From G963676655 sp963676655 (GTDB taxonomy: Bacteria > Verrucomicrobiota > Lentisphaeria > Victivallales > Victivallaceae), in the NCBI GenBank assembly GCA_963676655.2, contig CAXXKX010000002.1, positions 124,001-188,000 on the forward strand: a DNA stretch of 64,000 nt. Direction: 5' to 3'. The position numbers and the translations under genes were made by a program. Below are positions 16,359-25,770 of this stretch, piece after piece (position 1 is the stretch's first letter; every line of letters begins with the position of its first letter). Below the pieces are notes generated by a model. The model searched no databases. It was not told the origin of the DNA and saw nothing but the letters and a program-made list of their open reading frames with translations.

Positions 16359-17423
16359 ATGATTTCATTGAAAACAATAAGAACAAATAAATGCACTCGG
16401 CTATTTACTTTGGTTGAATTGATGGTCAGCATGTTTTTGTTCCTGATTATCATGGCGATTGTCGCCCGGTATTTTGCCGCGGCTAATCGGGCTTGGCGCA
16501 TTACCGCCAGAAAAAACGAAGTGTATGCCAATGCTCGTGTCGCTTTAGACATTATTGCCCGGGACCTGCAGGGGGCGCTGTATAATAATGACTGGACGGT
16601 TAATGGTCGTGGCGTTTATCCCTTTTTTCATTATGACCTTGATGACTATGATGTGAAAGGGCCTGGCGATGAACCTCCTCTTGATGAAAAGTTTAGGAAA
16701 CCATATGATAATAAACCTATCGGGTTCACATATCTTGATAATCATGGAACCGATAACTTAAAACTTTTTGTTAAGCAGTCAGATACAACATGGACCGGTG
16801 CGCTTGAGATGGTTTTTACTTCAACACCAACTGGTGATCAGTTATGTATGATTACACAAACAAAGCTGAGACCCAAGGTCGCCACATCCGATATATGCGA
16901 AGTGAAATATAGCCGCTATCGGGATTATGATGAATACTCAACTGGATCAGAAGAAGAAAGAAGAGACAATGAGTTTTGGCTCATTCGATCATGTACAACT
17001 AATAAGAATTCAGATGGCTCTGATAATACGACAACATATGATTTTATTTCAAATCCAATAGTGGACCGGGATGGCAATTGGCGTTCAAGTTCAGGAGTTC
17101 TGGATATTTTTAGTTCATCCAGTTCCTGGGAAAAAGTTATTCCCAATGTTGTAGATTTGAGATTTGAATGCTATCGACATGACTTGTCGCTTGAACCCGG
17201 CTTAACTTCGACAACCGCGACAGCTTCGGTTGCCGGTTCTAATTGGCCTCAAAGGGTAAAAATAATACTTACGACGATGGATGAAGCCTCAATGGCAAAA
17301 TATAAAACCTTAAGAGATAAAGCCGTTTCAGCTAAAGATAAAGAGGCTGTGTCTCAGTATTTCAAAAATCATAAATTAACCTTTTCACGTACTGTATATA
17401 TGAGAAGCAAGGAAAGTTTTTGA
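16359..17423 (+). CDS. GspJ/PilW-like pseudopilin
   Basis: 354 aa. The N-terminus CTRL-FTLVELMVSMFLFLIIMAIVARYF is a pilin-like signal and helix with Glu+5 and Leu at -1. It is followed by ANARVALDIIARDLQGALY, the GspJ/PilW signature in which the helix ends in an Arg-Asp-Leu element. The C-terminal part has WPQRVKIILTTMD and TFSRTVYMRSKES, the last strands typical of J-like proteins. It starts 2 bp after the previous stop, consistent with translational coupling. Its length exceeds standard GspJ (about 200 aa). Confidence 0.86.
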   Translation: MISLKTIRTNKCTRLFTLVELMVSMFLFLIIMAIVARYFAAANRAWRITARKNEVYANARVALDIIARDLQGALYNNDWTVNGRGVYPFFHYDLDDYDVKGPGDEPPLDEKFRKPYDNKPIGFTYLDNHGTDNLKLFVKQSDTTWTGALEMVFTSTPTGDQLCMITQTKLRPKVATSDICEVKYSRYRDYDEYSTGSEEERRDNEFWLIRSCTTNKNSDGSDNTTTYDFISNPIVDRDGNWRSSSGVLDIFSSSSSWEKVIPNVVDLRFECYRHDLSLEPGLTSTTATASVAGSNWPQRVKIILTTMDEASMAKYKTLRDKAVSAKDKEAVSQYFKNHKLTFSRTVYMRSKESF

Positions 17424-17427
17424 TGCC

Positions 17428-20400
17428 ATGTATAAGAAAATAAAAAAATATTTCAATTCAGAAAAGGGCGAGCGCGGTGTTGCCGTATTGTTTGCTCTAA
17501 CCTTTATGGCATTGCTCTTGGTCATGGCCTTGGCTTTTGCCGCTAATTCTCTGCTGGACCAGAAAATAGCCTATAATAATGCCAGTGCGTCCGCCACTGA
17601 TATGATTGCTGAAGCAACTTTGAATCGACTTGTTACTATGGCTGAATTCTATTTGCCGGATTCCGGCTCTTATCTGGTCAGTACAGCGACTTCAGACAAT
17701 GATGGACTAAGCGATTATTTTTCTTCCATTGACTTGAATGGGGAAACTGTTTTTGAATGGACTGATAATGGTAATATCAAATGGGAATATTTGTTGCATG
17801 ATACGATTGTTGATGGCGCTCAGCAGTCAAAGATTTTTGGTCGTTATGCTTATGTTATTATTCCGGATGGCTTACTTTCTCCCTCCAATATGGTGAAAAC
17901 TAATGTTGATGAAAATGCGCAAGTAGAATTGCGCTTCGGCAATGATATTAACGAGATGAACATCAAATCGCTTGATAGTTCATTTTTTGCTTCAGCTATT
18001 ACCTCCAGCATGAACTACACAAATTATGATAATGGCACTCAAATAAGTTTGATGCCTGCATGTGCAAATTGGGTTTATCAAGCTAATTTAATTAATATTT
18101 TAAACGGACTTTTAGTTGCAAACACTCAGCCCGAATTAACTCCGGCTCAAAATAAAACCCTGCATAAGTTGTTTTTCGTCAATCCAGCGTGGGAACGGGA
18201 AGCCTACTGGATTGATTTGAATGACAATAAATTGGTAGATCCGGGAGTTGATGCAAATGGCGATGGAACAATTGACACGGTGAATAACGTAGAGCTTTTC
18301 CAACGCTTTAATCTGCGCGGCTTCAAAGATTCGAGTGTTAATCCAGGTTATTACGACAGCGGCGAGTCTTCCGAAAGTAACAGTAATATGTGGGATAAAG
18401 TTGCAAATAATAAAGATAATATGTGCAAATATCTTTTGCTGGATAACGATGGGGACGGTGCTCGTGACGCAAATCATTATCCTCCATATTGGCAGAACAA
18501 AAACGACTATTTAGGGTATGACAGTTCAAGCACAAGCTGGGTCGATTATTCAAATCCGGCTTGGACTGATGTCGATACGACAAACACTAACTATAAACTT
18601 AGAGCTCCAGGATTGCTGTGGTTGGCCAATTTTTCCGGCAATACAGCTGCATCTCCTGTTCCAGGATCGTTTAGTACGATAAATAAAAGGCGTATGCAAA
18701 TTGCGGCAAACCTGGTGGATTATTGTGATTCAGACAACACTCCAACTTCAGATGTCGCTGCTGCGAGTTGGAGCAGCTCTAATGTTCCCGCTTTTACAGG
18801 GAATGAAAAAACTCCCTATCTTAATGAATTGTATTTGGTTGGTAACTTTATGATTTCCGCCGAAACCAATGTCACATTATGGTTATTTGGCGTGCCTGTT
18901 CTTAGAGAATCAAAAATTTCTCTTACTTCGTCATTTGATGCTGTAGGAGAAGTTATTGACATTTACGGTGGACAGAGGATGGCATGCAAGGTTACAGTTC
19001 TTAGTGTAACTTTGACTACTGCCTGGGCTAATAATTCCGGGGTTGGCTCTAGTCCTGGAGGAACTACTACGATTACGAATAAGGAGTTGCCGGTCAGCTC
19101 TCAGGCGACTACTCCGGCTGATTGGTCAGATGGCTATGGAAAATCTTCAACTGTTGAAGTACAATCATCAACCACTCAGGAAATAGCAAGTATAACTACA
19201 CTTTTTGGTGGCAATATTGATTATGACTTAACGGGTATAACTGTTACTTCGGCTAAACTGATGTTAAGTTATGATTCGGATAATGATGGCGTTCTTGATA
19301 CTAATTGCGATTATGTCAATATCACCGCATCTCCCCCCGCCGATTCTTTTTCTGCTGTCAATTTTCTGATCAGTCCGCCGCCTGGAGACGATGAGACTAA
19401 AAATACTTCGGTAAAGTCTATAGGAATTAAAATTCAGACTAATGATCCCAGGCAGAATCTTAATACCAATGATTGGCATGTATCGTATGTCTATTCATCC
19501 GCGTTACCATTTTCTCCCGGCAAAAATTCGAATGTTACGGATATTTCTTCTGCATCGACTACCAGAGATCAGGAAGCGTTGGGTGCTTCGGCGATATTCC
19601 CGTCTTACGACTATACTAACAGCCCGAATGCCGTTACTCAATCTACCGCTTATATCAGAAATGCTCCGATGCGCTCTCCATGGGAGCTCGGTTTGATTCA
19701 CCGTGGAGCCGCATGGGAAACTATCAATCTCAAAGCCTACAATAAAAATCTGGCAATAAACGCAAATCCAGCTGGAACCGGGGATTCTGCTCTAAATGGC
19801 GGCGGGGGGGCCTACGGTGATGGAGACGCAAATATTCTTGATCAAATAAAAATGACCTCAGAACCCAAGTCTCCCCTTAAGGTAAACATTATGACCAACC
19901 AGACCGCTAGTGTTCTGACCGCATTGTTTAATAAAATAAAAATTGGTACTTCGATCGAGTTTCCATCGGGATTGTCAACGGAATTGGGGGCATCAAGTGA
20001 TTCAGGAACTGAAATTGCACAAGCTAATGCTACAACTTTAGCTACTAAAGTGTGCGGGGATGGCTCTTATGGTGCTTCTGCCGCGATTACTACTTCAACC
20101 GCGACTGACGCATGGAGAACCCGGGCCGCTGTCGCGAATATTCCTGAGCTTAAGGATGGAACTACATGTGGTGTTACGCAGAGTTCAGATGCGACAAAAG
20201 AAGAACTGATCGGTAAATTTATTAATCTCACCAAAATTCCACTAAAGACAAAAGTTGATACTACTCCTGTTTTTGCGAGAGGAACAAATAATCCCGATTA
20301 CTTTACGGTAGTTGTTGTGGCTCAGACGATTAAGGATGTTGGTGGAGCAATTGATGTTACAAAAAATGATTCAAGCGGAACGCCAAGAACAAGCAGTCCT

Positions 20401-20547
20401 AAAGTTGAATATGGAGTTTTTGATTACGATAACACCTATAAAGTTTATTTTGATGAAATAGTTTCCACTCGTAAATTATTAGCCAGGATTCATCGTGATC
20501 CGATGACTGGTAAGTGTAAGATTGTTAGTTATAGCTATTTGGATTAA
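17428..20547 (+). CDS. Giant GspK/PilX-like protein with Ca-binding-type repeats
   Basis: 1039 aa, about three times the size of GspK. The N-terminus EKGERG-VAVLFALTFMALLLVMALAF is a GspK/PilX-type signal and helix, here with Gly at -1, followed by a helix that includes YNNASASATDMIAEATLNRL. Three Asp-rich segments look like calcium-binding loops of the TSP3 or dockerin type: DANGDGTID (about residue 274), DNDGDGARD (about 338) and DSDNDGVLD (about 616). The remaining sequence is rich in Ser, Thr and Asn, like surface proteins. In type II secretion GspK caps the pseudopilus tip and binds calcium; a capping role with a large extracellular domain is inferred. It starts 4 bp after the J-like gene. 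Confidence 0.82.
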   Translation: MYKKIKKYFNSEKGERGVAVLFALTFMALLLVMALAFAANSLLDQKIAYNNASASATDMIAEATLNRLVTMAEFYLPDSGSYLVSTATSDNDGLSDYFSSIDLNGETVFEWTDNGNIKWEYLLHDTIVDGAQQSKIFGRYAYVIIPDGLLSPSNMVKTNVDENAQVELRFGNDINEMNIKSLDSSFFASAITSSMNYTNYDNGTQISLMPACANWVYQANLINILNGLLVANTQPELTPAQNKTLHKLFFVNPAWEREAYWIDLNDNKLVDPGVDANGDGTIDTVNNVELFQRFNLRGFKDSSVNPGYYDSGESSESNSNMWDKVANNKDNMCKYLLLDNDGDGARDANHYPPYWQNKNDYLGYDSSSTSWVDYSNPAWTDVDTTNTNYKLRAPGLLWLANFSGNTAASPVPGSFSTINKRRMQIAANLVDYCDSDNTPTSDVAAASWSSSNVPAFTGNEKTPYLNELYLVGNFMISAETNVTLWLFGVPVLRESKISLTSSFDAVGEVIDIYGGQRMACKVTVLSVTLTTAWANNSGVGSSPGGTTTITNKELPVSSQATTPADWSDGYGKSSTVEVQSSTTQEIASITTLFGGNIDYDLTGITVTSAKLMLSYDSDNDGVLDTNCDYVNITASPPADSFSAVNFLISPPPGDDETKNTSVKSIGIKIQTNDPRQNLNTNDWHVSYVYSSALPFSPGKNSNVTDISSASTTRDQEALGASAIFPSYDYTNSPNAVTQSTAYIRNAPMRSPWELGLIHRGAAWETINLKAYNKNLAINANPAGTGDSALNGGGGAYGDGDANILDQIKMTSEPKSPLKVNIMTNQTASVLTALFNKIKIGTSIEFPSGLSTELGASSDSGTEIAQANATTLATKVCGDGSYGASAAITTSTATDAWRTRAAVANIPELKDGTTCGVTQSSDATKEELIGKFINLTKIPLKTKVDTTPVFARGTNNPDYFTVVVVAQTIKDVGGAIDVTKNDSSGTPRTSSPKVEYGVFDYDNTYKVYFDEIVSTRKLLARIHRDPMTGKCKIVSYSYLD

Positions 20548-20548
20548 C

Positions 20549-21151
20549 ATGAAAAAGATTAATATTACTATTATCGTTGTTGTGATGGCTGCACTTAACG
20601 TGTTTTCCGACCCTTTGACCCAGGAAGATATTAAGTTGATAAATAAATTGCCAGCTAATGTTAAATATCAATATCAACCGATTGATTTTGGTAAGATCCT
20701 AGGTCGATATAAAGTTGTCTTTGAATGGATAACAAAGGGAAAAGATGGCAAAGCCGTTTCAAGTATGTTGCTGAGTGCCAGGTGTAATTCAATTAAAGAT
20801 TTAAGCAAGCAAAGATGGTTGGAAGCTGATACTGGAATAAAACGGGAATGGTTTCAAAAAATTTTCAGTTACTATATTTATTTGATTAAAATTAAGAAAA
20901 AATTGGAATTGGCGAAAGTTGACCAAAAACTGGGCTTACCGGAAAATCAGAAATTAATACAAATATATAAATCAAATATTACTAACTTGGAACGTATTTT
21001 TGAAAGACCTGAGAAGGTTGATCAAAAGCAATTGTTATATTTACGTAGGCAGCAGAAAACCTGGTTGAAATATATGTATAAGAAGGATAAAGAACGCCTT
21101 GAGCGTTTGAAGTCCGAACGTCGTCGCAACGGCGGCAGTACTGCTCGCTGA
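20549..21151 (+). CDS. Secreted hypothetical protein, last gene of the pseudopilin operon
   Basis: 200 aa from the ATG at 20549, 1 bp after the K-like stop. The N-terminus MKKINITIIVVVMAALNVFS is a signal peptide. The mature part is Lys/Glu-rich and helical, ending in a strongly basic coiled-coil-like tail (YKKDKERLERLKSERRRNGG). No family is recognised. Tight linkage suggests a periplasmic accessory of the pseudopilin apparatus (inference). Confidence 0.72.
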   Translation: MKKINITIIVVVMAALNVFSDPLTQEDIKLINKLPANVKYQYQPIDFGKILGRYKVVFEWITKGKDGKAVSSMLLSARCNSIKDLSKQRWLEADTGIKREWFQKIFSYYIYLIKIKKKLELAKVDQKLGLPENQKLIQIYKSNITNLERIFERPEKVDQKQLLYLRRQQKTWLKYMYKKDKERLERLKSERRRNGGSTAR

Positions 21152-21750
21152 TTCTTGGCTTTTTTTAACCACTGACGCGCGAGTATTGCGCAGGGCAACA
21201 CACAGAAAAATAAAAACCATATTCTTCTGCTCTTCATGTCCTCCATGGTAAAAACATATTCCTCCGTGTTTCTCCGTGTACTCCGTTGTGAAAACTTCCT
21301 CATCCGTGAAAATTCGTGGCTCAATAATCACTTAACCATTGACAATGAAATGAGCGCGAGCATTGCGCAGGGTAACACACGAAAAACCACGAAAAAGTTT
21401 TATTTACTTTTCAGTTTGTGTTGAAAACTTAAACGCTACCCGGGAGTCTTTGTGTCGCTCATGGAGCAATTTATAATTCAGAAAATCTTTTTTCTGCGTA
21501 GCAGAAATTTATAACTGGATTTTTCGTGTTCTTTCGTGCTTTTCGTGGTTAAAATTAATATTTGACGTAACTCATGTGAAAATCCGTGAAATCGGTGGCT
21601 AAAAAAGTTGCAAGAACGTCAAAACGGTTGTAAATTACAGCTTGGAAATTTTGACGTAATCATTGTTGTTGGTTGTTATGCTCACAACTCACAACTTTTT
21701 AACAGGGGTGTATACCCCTGCACAACTCACAACTGATATGAGGACCCATC
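21152..21750. repeat. Repeat-rich gap before ilvD
   Basis: There is no supported gene. The segment 21225-21295 is an inverted, diverged copy of the CATGAAGAATAGAAGAG / CACGGAGAAACACGGAG part of the 13.4-13.8 kb repeats. TTTCTGC-GTA-GCAGAAA (21491-21507) is a perfect hairpin with a 3-nt loop. CAGGGGT-GTAT-ACCCCTG (21713-21730) lies between CACAACTCACAACT repeats, about 20 bp before the ilvD start. A possible promoter TTGACG-17 bp-TGTTAT occupies 21651-21679. Confidence 0.75.
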
Positions 21751-23433
21751 ATGCGCAGTGATATCATGAAGAAGGGCGCGGAACGCGCGCCGCATCGTTC
21801 GCTTATGCGGGCGACCGGACTGAAATCCGAAGATTTTGCCAAACCGTTTATCGGGGTTTGCAACTCCTACACCAATATCGTGCCGGGACATTGCCACCTG
21901 AAAGAGGTCGGCGAACTTATCTGCGAAGAAATTCGCAAAGCCGGCGGCGTTCCGTATGAATTCAATACCATGGCGATCTGCGACGGTATCGCAATGGGCC
22001 ACAGCGGCATGAAATACTCGCTTCCGAGTCGCGAAATCGTGGCCGATACGGTTGAGTCGATGGGCAGCGCGCATCCGTTTGACGCGATGATCTGCATTCC
22101 CAACTGCGACAAGATCGTACCCGGTATGCTGATGGGCGCGATGCGCCTTAATATCCCGACTATTTTCGCTTCCGGCGGGCCGATGGCCGCGGGCGAACCA
22201 TTCAAAGGCAGCGACTCCGACCTGATTACCACTTTCGAGGGCATTGCCGGTCTTAAAGTTGGAACCATGACCGAAAGCGAACTTGAAGACCTTGAATGCA
22301 AATGCTGTCCCGGTCCCGGTTCCTGTTCCGGTATGTTTACTGCCAACAGCATGAACTGCCTGTGCGAAGCCCTGGGGATCGCGTTGCCGGGCAACGGTTC
22401 TATTCTGGCGACATCTGAAGAACGCAAAGAAATGTGGAAAAGCGCTTCTAAACGCATTGTTGAAATGGCGAAAAACGGCGGTCCGACCGCACTTGAAATA
22501 GCCAATCCCAAAGCCTTTGCCAACGCTCTGGCAGTGGATATGGCGATGGGCGGCAGCACCAACACGGTCCTGCATACACTGGCGGTAGCCAATGAAGCCG
22601 GAGTTAAGCTCGATTTGAAAATGCTCGATGAAATCAGCCGCAAAACCCCGAATATCTGTAAAGTTTCACCGTCCAGCAAATACCACATGCAGGACGTACA
22701 CGCCGGCGGCGGAATTATGGGTATTATGCGCGAAATCAGCAAGATTGACGGTTTGCTCAACCTTGAGGTCCCGACCGTTTCCGGTTGTTCTATCGGCGAG
22801 GTTCTGGAACAGGCATCCACTCCTGACGGTACGGTTATCCGCACTTTGGATAACGCCTACAGTCAACAGGGCGGTCTGGCTATTCTTTTCGGCAATCTGG
22901 CGGAAAAAGGCTGCGTGGTCAAAACTGCCGGGGTTGCCCCGTCTATGCTGACTCATCGCGGCCCGGCGGTTATCTTTGAAAGCCAGGAAGACGCCTGTGA
23001 CGGTATTCTCGGCGATAAAGTCAAGGCCGGTGACGTGGTCATTATCCGTTATGAAGGACCCAAAGGCGGTCCCGGTATGCAGGAAATGCTGGCTCCGACC
23101 AGTTACATCATGGGCCGCGGTCTGGGCGAAGACGTTGCCCTGATCACGGACGGGCGGTTCAGCGGCGGAACACGCGGCGCTTGTATCGGTCATGTCAGCC
23201 CGGAAGCCGCGGCCGGCGGTATCATCGGTCTGGTTGAGCCCGGCGATATTATCGATATTGACATTCCGGCCCGGACCATCAAGCTGGAAGTTTCAGACGA
23301 AGTATTGGCCGAGCGCCGTAAAACCTGGAAACCGCTGCCTCCGAAAATTCAGACCGGATGGCTGGCGCGTTACGCTGCCTGTGCCACCAGTGCTGATACC
23401 GGCGGTATCCTGAAAGTTCCGGAATCTAATTGA
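21751..23433 (+). CDS. ilvD: Dihydroxy-acid dehydratase
   Basis: 560 aa, the expected length. It is full-length, from MRSDIMKKGAERAPHRSLMRATG to a normal C-terminus. Conserved Cys-containing motifs of the IlvD/Edd family are present: FNTMAICDGIAMGH, IPNCDKIVPGM and CCPGPGSCSGMFTANSMNCL, which ligate the Fe-S cluster, as well as GGSTNTVLH and DGRFSGGTRG. It converts 2,3-dihydroxy-isovalerate (or -methylvalerate) to the 2-oxo acid in valine and isoleucine synthesis in the cytoplasm. The start has GAGGA upstream. No other ilv gene is adjacent; leuB is about 11 kb away on the other strand. Confidence 0.97.
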   Translation: MRSDIMKKGAERAPHRSLMRATGLKSEDFAKPFIGVCNSYTNIVPGHCHLKEVGELICEEIRKAGGVPYEFNTMAICDGIAMGHSGMKYSLPSREIVADTVESMGSAHPFDAMICIPNCDKIVPGMLMGAMRLNIPTIFASGGPMAAGEPFKGSDSDLITTFEGIAGLKVGTMTESELEDLECKCCPGPGSCSGMFTANSMNCLCEALGIALPGNGSILATSEERKEMWKSASKRIVEMAKNGGPTALEIANPKAFANALAVDMAMGGSTNTVLHTLAVANEAGVKLDLKMLDEISRKTPNICKVSPSSKYHMQDVHAGGGIMGIMREISKIDGLLNLEVPTVSGCSIGEVLEQASTPDGTVIRTLDNAYSQQGGLAILFGNLAEKGCVVKTAGVAPSMLTHRGPAVIFESQEDACDGILGDKVKAGDVVIIRYEGPKGGPGMQEMLAPTSYIMGRGLGEDVALITDGRFSGGTRGACIGHVSPEAAAGGIIGLVEPGDIIDIDIPARTIKLEVSDEVLAERRKTWKPLPPKIQTGWLARYAACATSADTGGILKVPESN

Positions 23434-23586
23434 GAATTAGAAATTAGTAATTAGAAAGTAGAAATTAGAAATTAGAAATTAAAAAAACGGGAGCGCGACG
23501 CTCCAGCGCCGCATTCCCTAATGTTTTCATCCGGGAGCGCTGGTCACCAGACCGGCATTTCCCTGTTAAGGAATAGTTTAAAGAAT
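23434..23586. repeat. Tandem AGAAATT-like repeats and hairpin
   Basis: From 23436 to 23481 the sequence is a run of near-identical 7-8 bp units (variants of AGAAATT). It is followed by the perfect hairpin GGAGCG-CGA-CGCTCC (23490-23504) and then a weaker CTGG-TCA-CCAG. This forms the gap between ilvD and the next gene, with no coding content. Confidence 0.7.
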
Positions 23587-24129
23587 ATGAATCCATTGGC
23601 AATATATACGACGGCGCTTTTCGCGCTGACGATCAGTATGATCGGGGCGGGAGTTTTCTCGCTCCGGCTGTCGCCTGAGAATCTGACGCGTTTTGAACCG
23701 ATTCCGCGCAACCGGATTGTCGGCGGCATCCTGACCTTTATCGCGCTGCTGTGGTGCGTACCGCATGTCCGGCCGATAATCTGGACTTCCTGGCTGCCGT
23801 TTCTGTATCCGTTGGTAATATTGTGTACGGTGCTGGCGGTTGCTTATCTGGATAATCTCTTTTCCCGGGCTTTGGGCGGATTCATGATCCTGGTGGCCTA
23901 TTATTTTCTGCATGCGTCATTTACCTACCACAGCATCGGGGTAATTATTTTCTCCCTGCTTTGCTGGGGCCTGGGAATTGTCGGGATATTCTTTTCCGGG
24001 AAACCTTTCCTGATGCGCGACCTTATTCGCAAATGCGCGGCTTCGCCGGGCTGGCGGGTCGGGACCGCGATATACTGCTTCGCCTTTGCGCTGAGCGCCC
24101 TGGTTGCAGGAATTGTGCACTTAACCTGA
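23587..24129 (+). CDS. Small multi-pass membrane protein, unknown function
   Basis: 180 aa from the ATG at 23587; an in-frame start at 23521 would cross the hairpin repeat and is rejected. The protein is mostly hydrophobic, with about five predicted transmembrane helices (for example LAIYTTALFALTISMIGAGV, IVGGILTFIALLWC, FLYPLVILCTVLAVAYL and GVIIFSLLCWGLGIVGIFF). It has no recognised family. It lies 7 bp before rsmG on the same strand, so it may share that transcript. Confidence 0.72.
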   Translation: MNPLAIYTTALFALTISMIGAGVFSLRLSPENLTRFEPIPRNRIVGGILTFIALLWCVPHVRPIIWTSWLPFLYPLVILCTVLAVAYLDNLFSRALGGFMILVAYYFLHASFTYHSIGVIIFSLLCWGLGIVGIFFSGKPFLMRDLIRKCAASPGWRVGTAIYCFAFALSALVAGIVHLT

Positions 24130-24136
24130 ATAGCCT

Positions 24137-24796
24137 ATGACAAGTTTTGATTTGCAAAGTTGGATGTCTGAGAATGGGATTCCGGCCGCTCCCGGTTTGC
24201 CAGACCGGATGACGCGGTTGTTTGAACTGTTGACCGTGGAAAACGCTAAACACAATCTCACCCGGATTACCGCGCCGGAAGATTTCTGGATCAAGCATGT
24301 GGTTGATTCGCTGTATATTCTGAAATATTTTCCCGAACTTACGACGGAGTCGCTGACTGTGGTCGATATCGGCTGCGGGGCCGGATTTCCCGCGATCCCG
24401 CTGGCGGCGTGTTGTCCGAATCTGCAGATAACCGCAATGGATTCGATCGGTAAGAAGGTTTCATTCGTCCAGTTATGCGCTGACAGGCTTGATTTACCTA
24501 ATTTACGGGCGGTAACCGCCAGAGCCCGGGAATTGAACCGTAAAGAGCCGTGGCGGGACCGTTTTGATGTGGTAACCGCCAGGGCGGTGGCACCGGCCCG
24601 GACTTTGTATCGGGAAACCAAAGCAATGCGCAGGTCAACCGGGCGTTTCATTTTCTACAAAACCCCGGAACAGGTGGTAGAGGATCTGCCGCAGGCCGCC
24701 GGTGATTCCGGCATGAAATGGTTTACTACTGAAGCATATCAACTGCCTGAAGGAGCAGGCGAACGCCAGTTCCTGTATACGGAGGCGGTTCGATGA
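24137..24796 (+). CDS. rsmG: 16S rRNA (guanine-527-N7) methyltransferase RsmG
   Basis: 219 aa, normal length. The family start is visible as LTVENAKHNLTRITAPEDFWIKHVVDSL, with the characteristic N-L-T-x-I and H-x-x-D-S-L motifs. The SAM-binding motif VVDIGCGAGFPAIPLA is at about 76-91, followed by the later motif VTARAVAP. RsmG methylates G527 of 16S rRNA using S-adenosylmethionine in the cytoplasm. Its stop overlaps the start of the next gene by 4 nt (ATGA), so the two are translationally coupled. Confidence 0.95.
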   Translation: MTSFDLQSWMSENGIPAAPGLPDRMTRLFELLTVENAKHNLTRITAPEDFWIKHVVDSLYILKYFPELTTESLTVVDIGCGAGFPAIPLAACCPNLQITAMDSIGKKVSFVQLCADRLDLPNLRAVTARARELNRKEPWRDRFDVVTARAVAPARTLYRETKAMRRSTGRFIFYKTPEQVVEDLPQAAGDSGMKWFTTEAYQLPEGAGERQFLYTEAVR

Positions 24797-25734
24797 AGGT
24801 TCGCGGTCGGCTGGCTCCGAGTCCGACCGGAGCTTTACACCTGGGTAACGCCCGGACCTTTCTGATTACCTGGTTGTCGGTTCGCAGTCGCGGCGGTTCG
24901 CTGGTGATGCGGATGGAGGACCTCGACCACCCTAAAGTTAAACCGGGTACTGCCGGACGGGCCAGGTCGGTCCTGCAGCGGCTCGGTTTCGACTGGGATG
25001 AAGAATATATCCAGAGTCAGAGGCTTGACCATTATCGCAGGGCTTTGGACAAATTAATTGACGCCGGTCTGGTTTATCCCTGCACTTGCAGTAGACGTGA
25101 TGTGGAGACAGCGCAGAGCGCTCCCCATAAAGAGGATTATGGTCCGGGCTATCCCGGAACTTGCCGTGGGCGTTATGACAGTTATGCTGCCGCCCGGCGT
25201 AAATTACCCGTATCACGGCTCCCTGCCTGGCGTTTCAGGACTCCGCCCGGTACCACAGAATTTGATGATGGCTTCTGTGGACGGCAGATGACCGATGTAT
25301 CCCGTGTTGCCGGAGATTTTGTGCTGGCACGGCATCCGGACGGCGCTGGTTACCAGTTGGCGGTCACAGTGGATGACTCGGAGATGAAGATAAATGAGGT
25401 TTTACGCGGTGATGATTTATTGAGGAGCACTCACTGGCAGTTGCATATTTACCGTGCGCTCGGTTTGCCCGAGCCTGAGTTTATTCACGTGCCTCTGGTT
25501 GTGGGGCCGGATGGCAAACGCCTGGCCAAACGGCACGGTGACACCCGGATATTTAAGATGCTGGAACGCGGTGTATTCCCGCAACGGATTATCGGCTTGC
25601 TGGCCTGGTGGTGCGGCTGGGCCGAGTTCGGTGAGGAATTGAGTTTGCCGGACCTCTTACCGCGTTATGATCTGGCGACAGTCCCACGTAAACCGGTTAT
25701 TGCGGATGATGAAGTCATGAATTTACTAGCCTGA
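24793..25734 (+). CDS. gluQ: Glutamyl-Q tRNA(Asp) synthetase
   Basis: 313 aa. It is a truncated glutamyl-tRNA synthetase catalytic core without the anticodon-binding domain. The HIGH-like motif APSPTGALHLGNA is at the N-terminus. The zinc site CTCSRRD...YPGTCRG is the GluQ/YadB hallmark, and the KMSKS-like motif is KRLAKRHGD. The enzyme loads glutamate onto queuosine at position 34 of tRNA(Asp). The frame ends in a short inverted repeat that supplies the last codons and stop (see 25728-25757), so the C-terminus may have been altered by an insertion. It overlaps rsmG by 4 nt. Confidence 0.93.
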   Translation: MKVRGRLAPSPTGALHLGNARTFLITWLSVRSRGGSLVMRMEDLDHPKVKPGTAGRARSVLQRLGFDWDEEYIQSQRLDHYRRALDKLIDAGLVYPCTCSRRDVETAQSAPHKEDYGPGYPGTCRGRYDSYAAARRKLPVSRLPAWRFRTPPGTTEFDDGFCGRQMTDVSRVAGDFVLARHPDGAGYQLAVTVDDSEMKINEVLRGDDLLRSTHWQLHIYRALGLPEPEFIHVPLVVGPDGKRLAKRHGDTRIFKMLERGVFPQRIIGLLAWWCGWAEFGEELSLPDLLPRYDLATVPRKPVIADDEVMNLLA

Positions 25735-25757
25735 ATTTTTCATGAATAGTTCAGGCT
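25728..25757. repeat. Inverted repeat identical to the ends of the MITE-like element
   Basis: AGCCTGAA (25728-25735) pairs with TTCAGGCT (25750-25757). The right arm 25742-25757 is the exact reverse complement of the left end of the element at 40212-40227. It overlaps the gluQ stop codon. There is no T-run, so it does not look like an intrinsic terminator. It may be a collapsed copy of that element. Confidence 0.6.
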
Positions 25758-25770
25758 GGGACAGAAATGA

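Noticed and set aside
21727..22844. Long open frames of 282 and 325 codons on the minus strand opposite ilvD
   Set aside because: They are antisense to a clear ilvD gene with full motifs; their composition (His/Ala/Gly-rich or Ser/Ile-rich) is that of a shadow frame.
25728..25757. Intrinsic terminator shared by gluQ and the RodZ-like gene
   Set aside because: The stem has no T-run on either strand and its arm matches the end of the MITE-like element.
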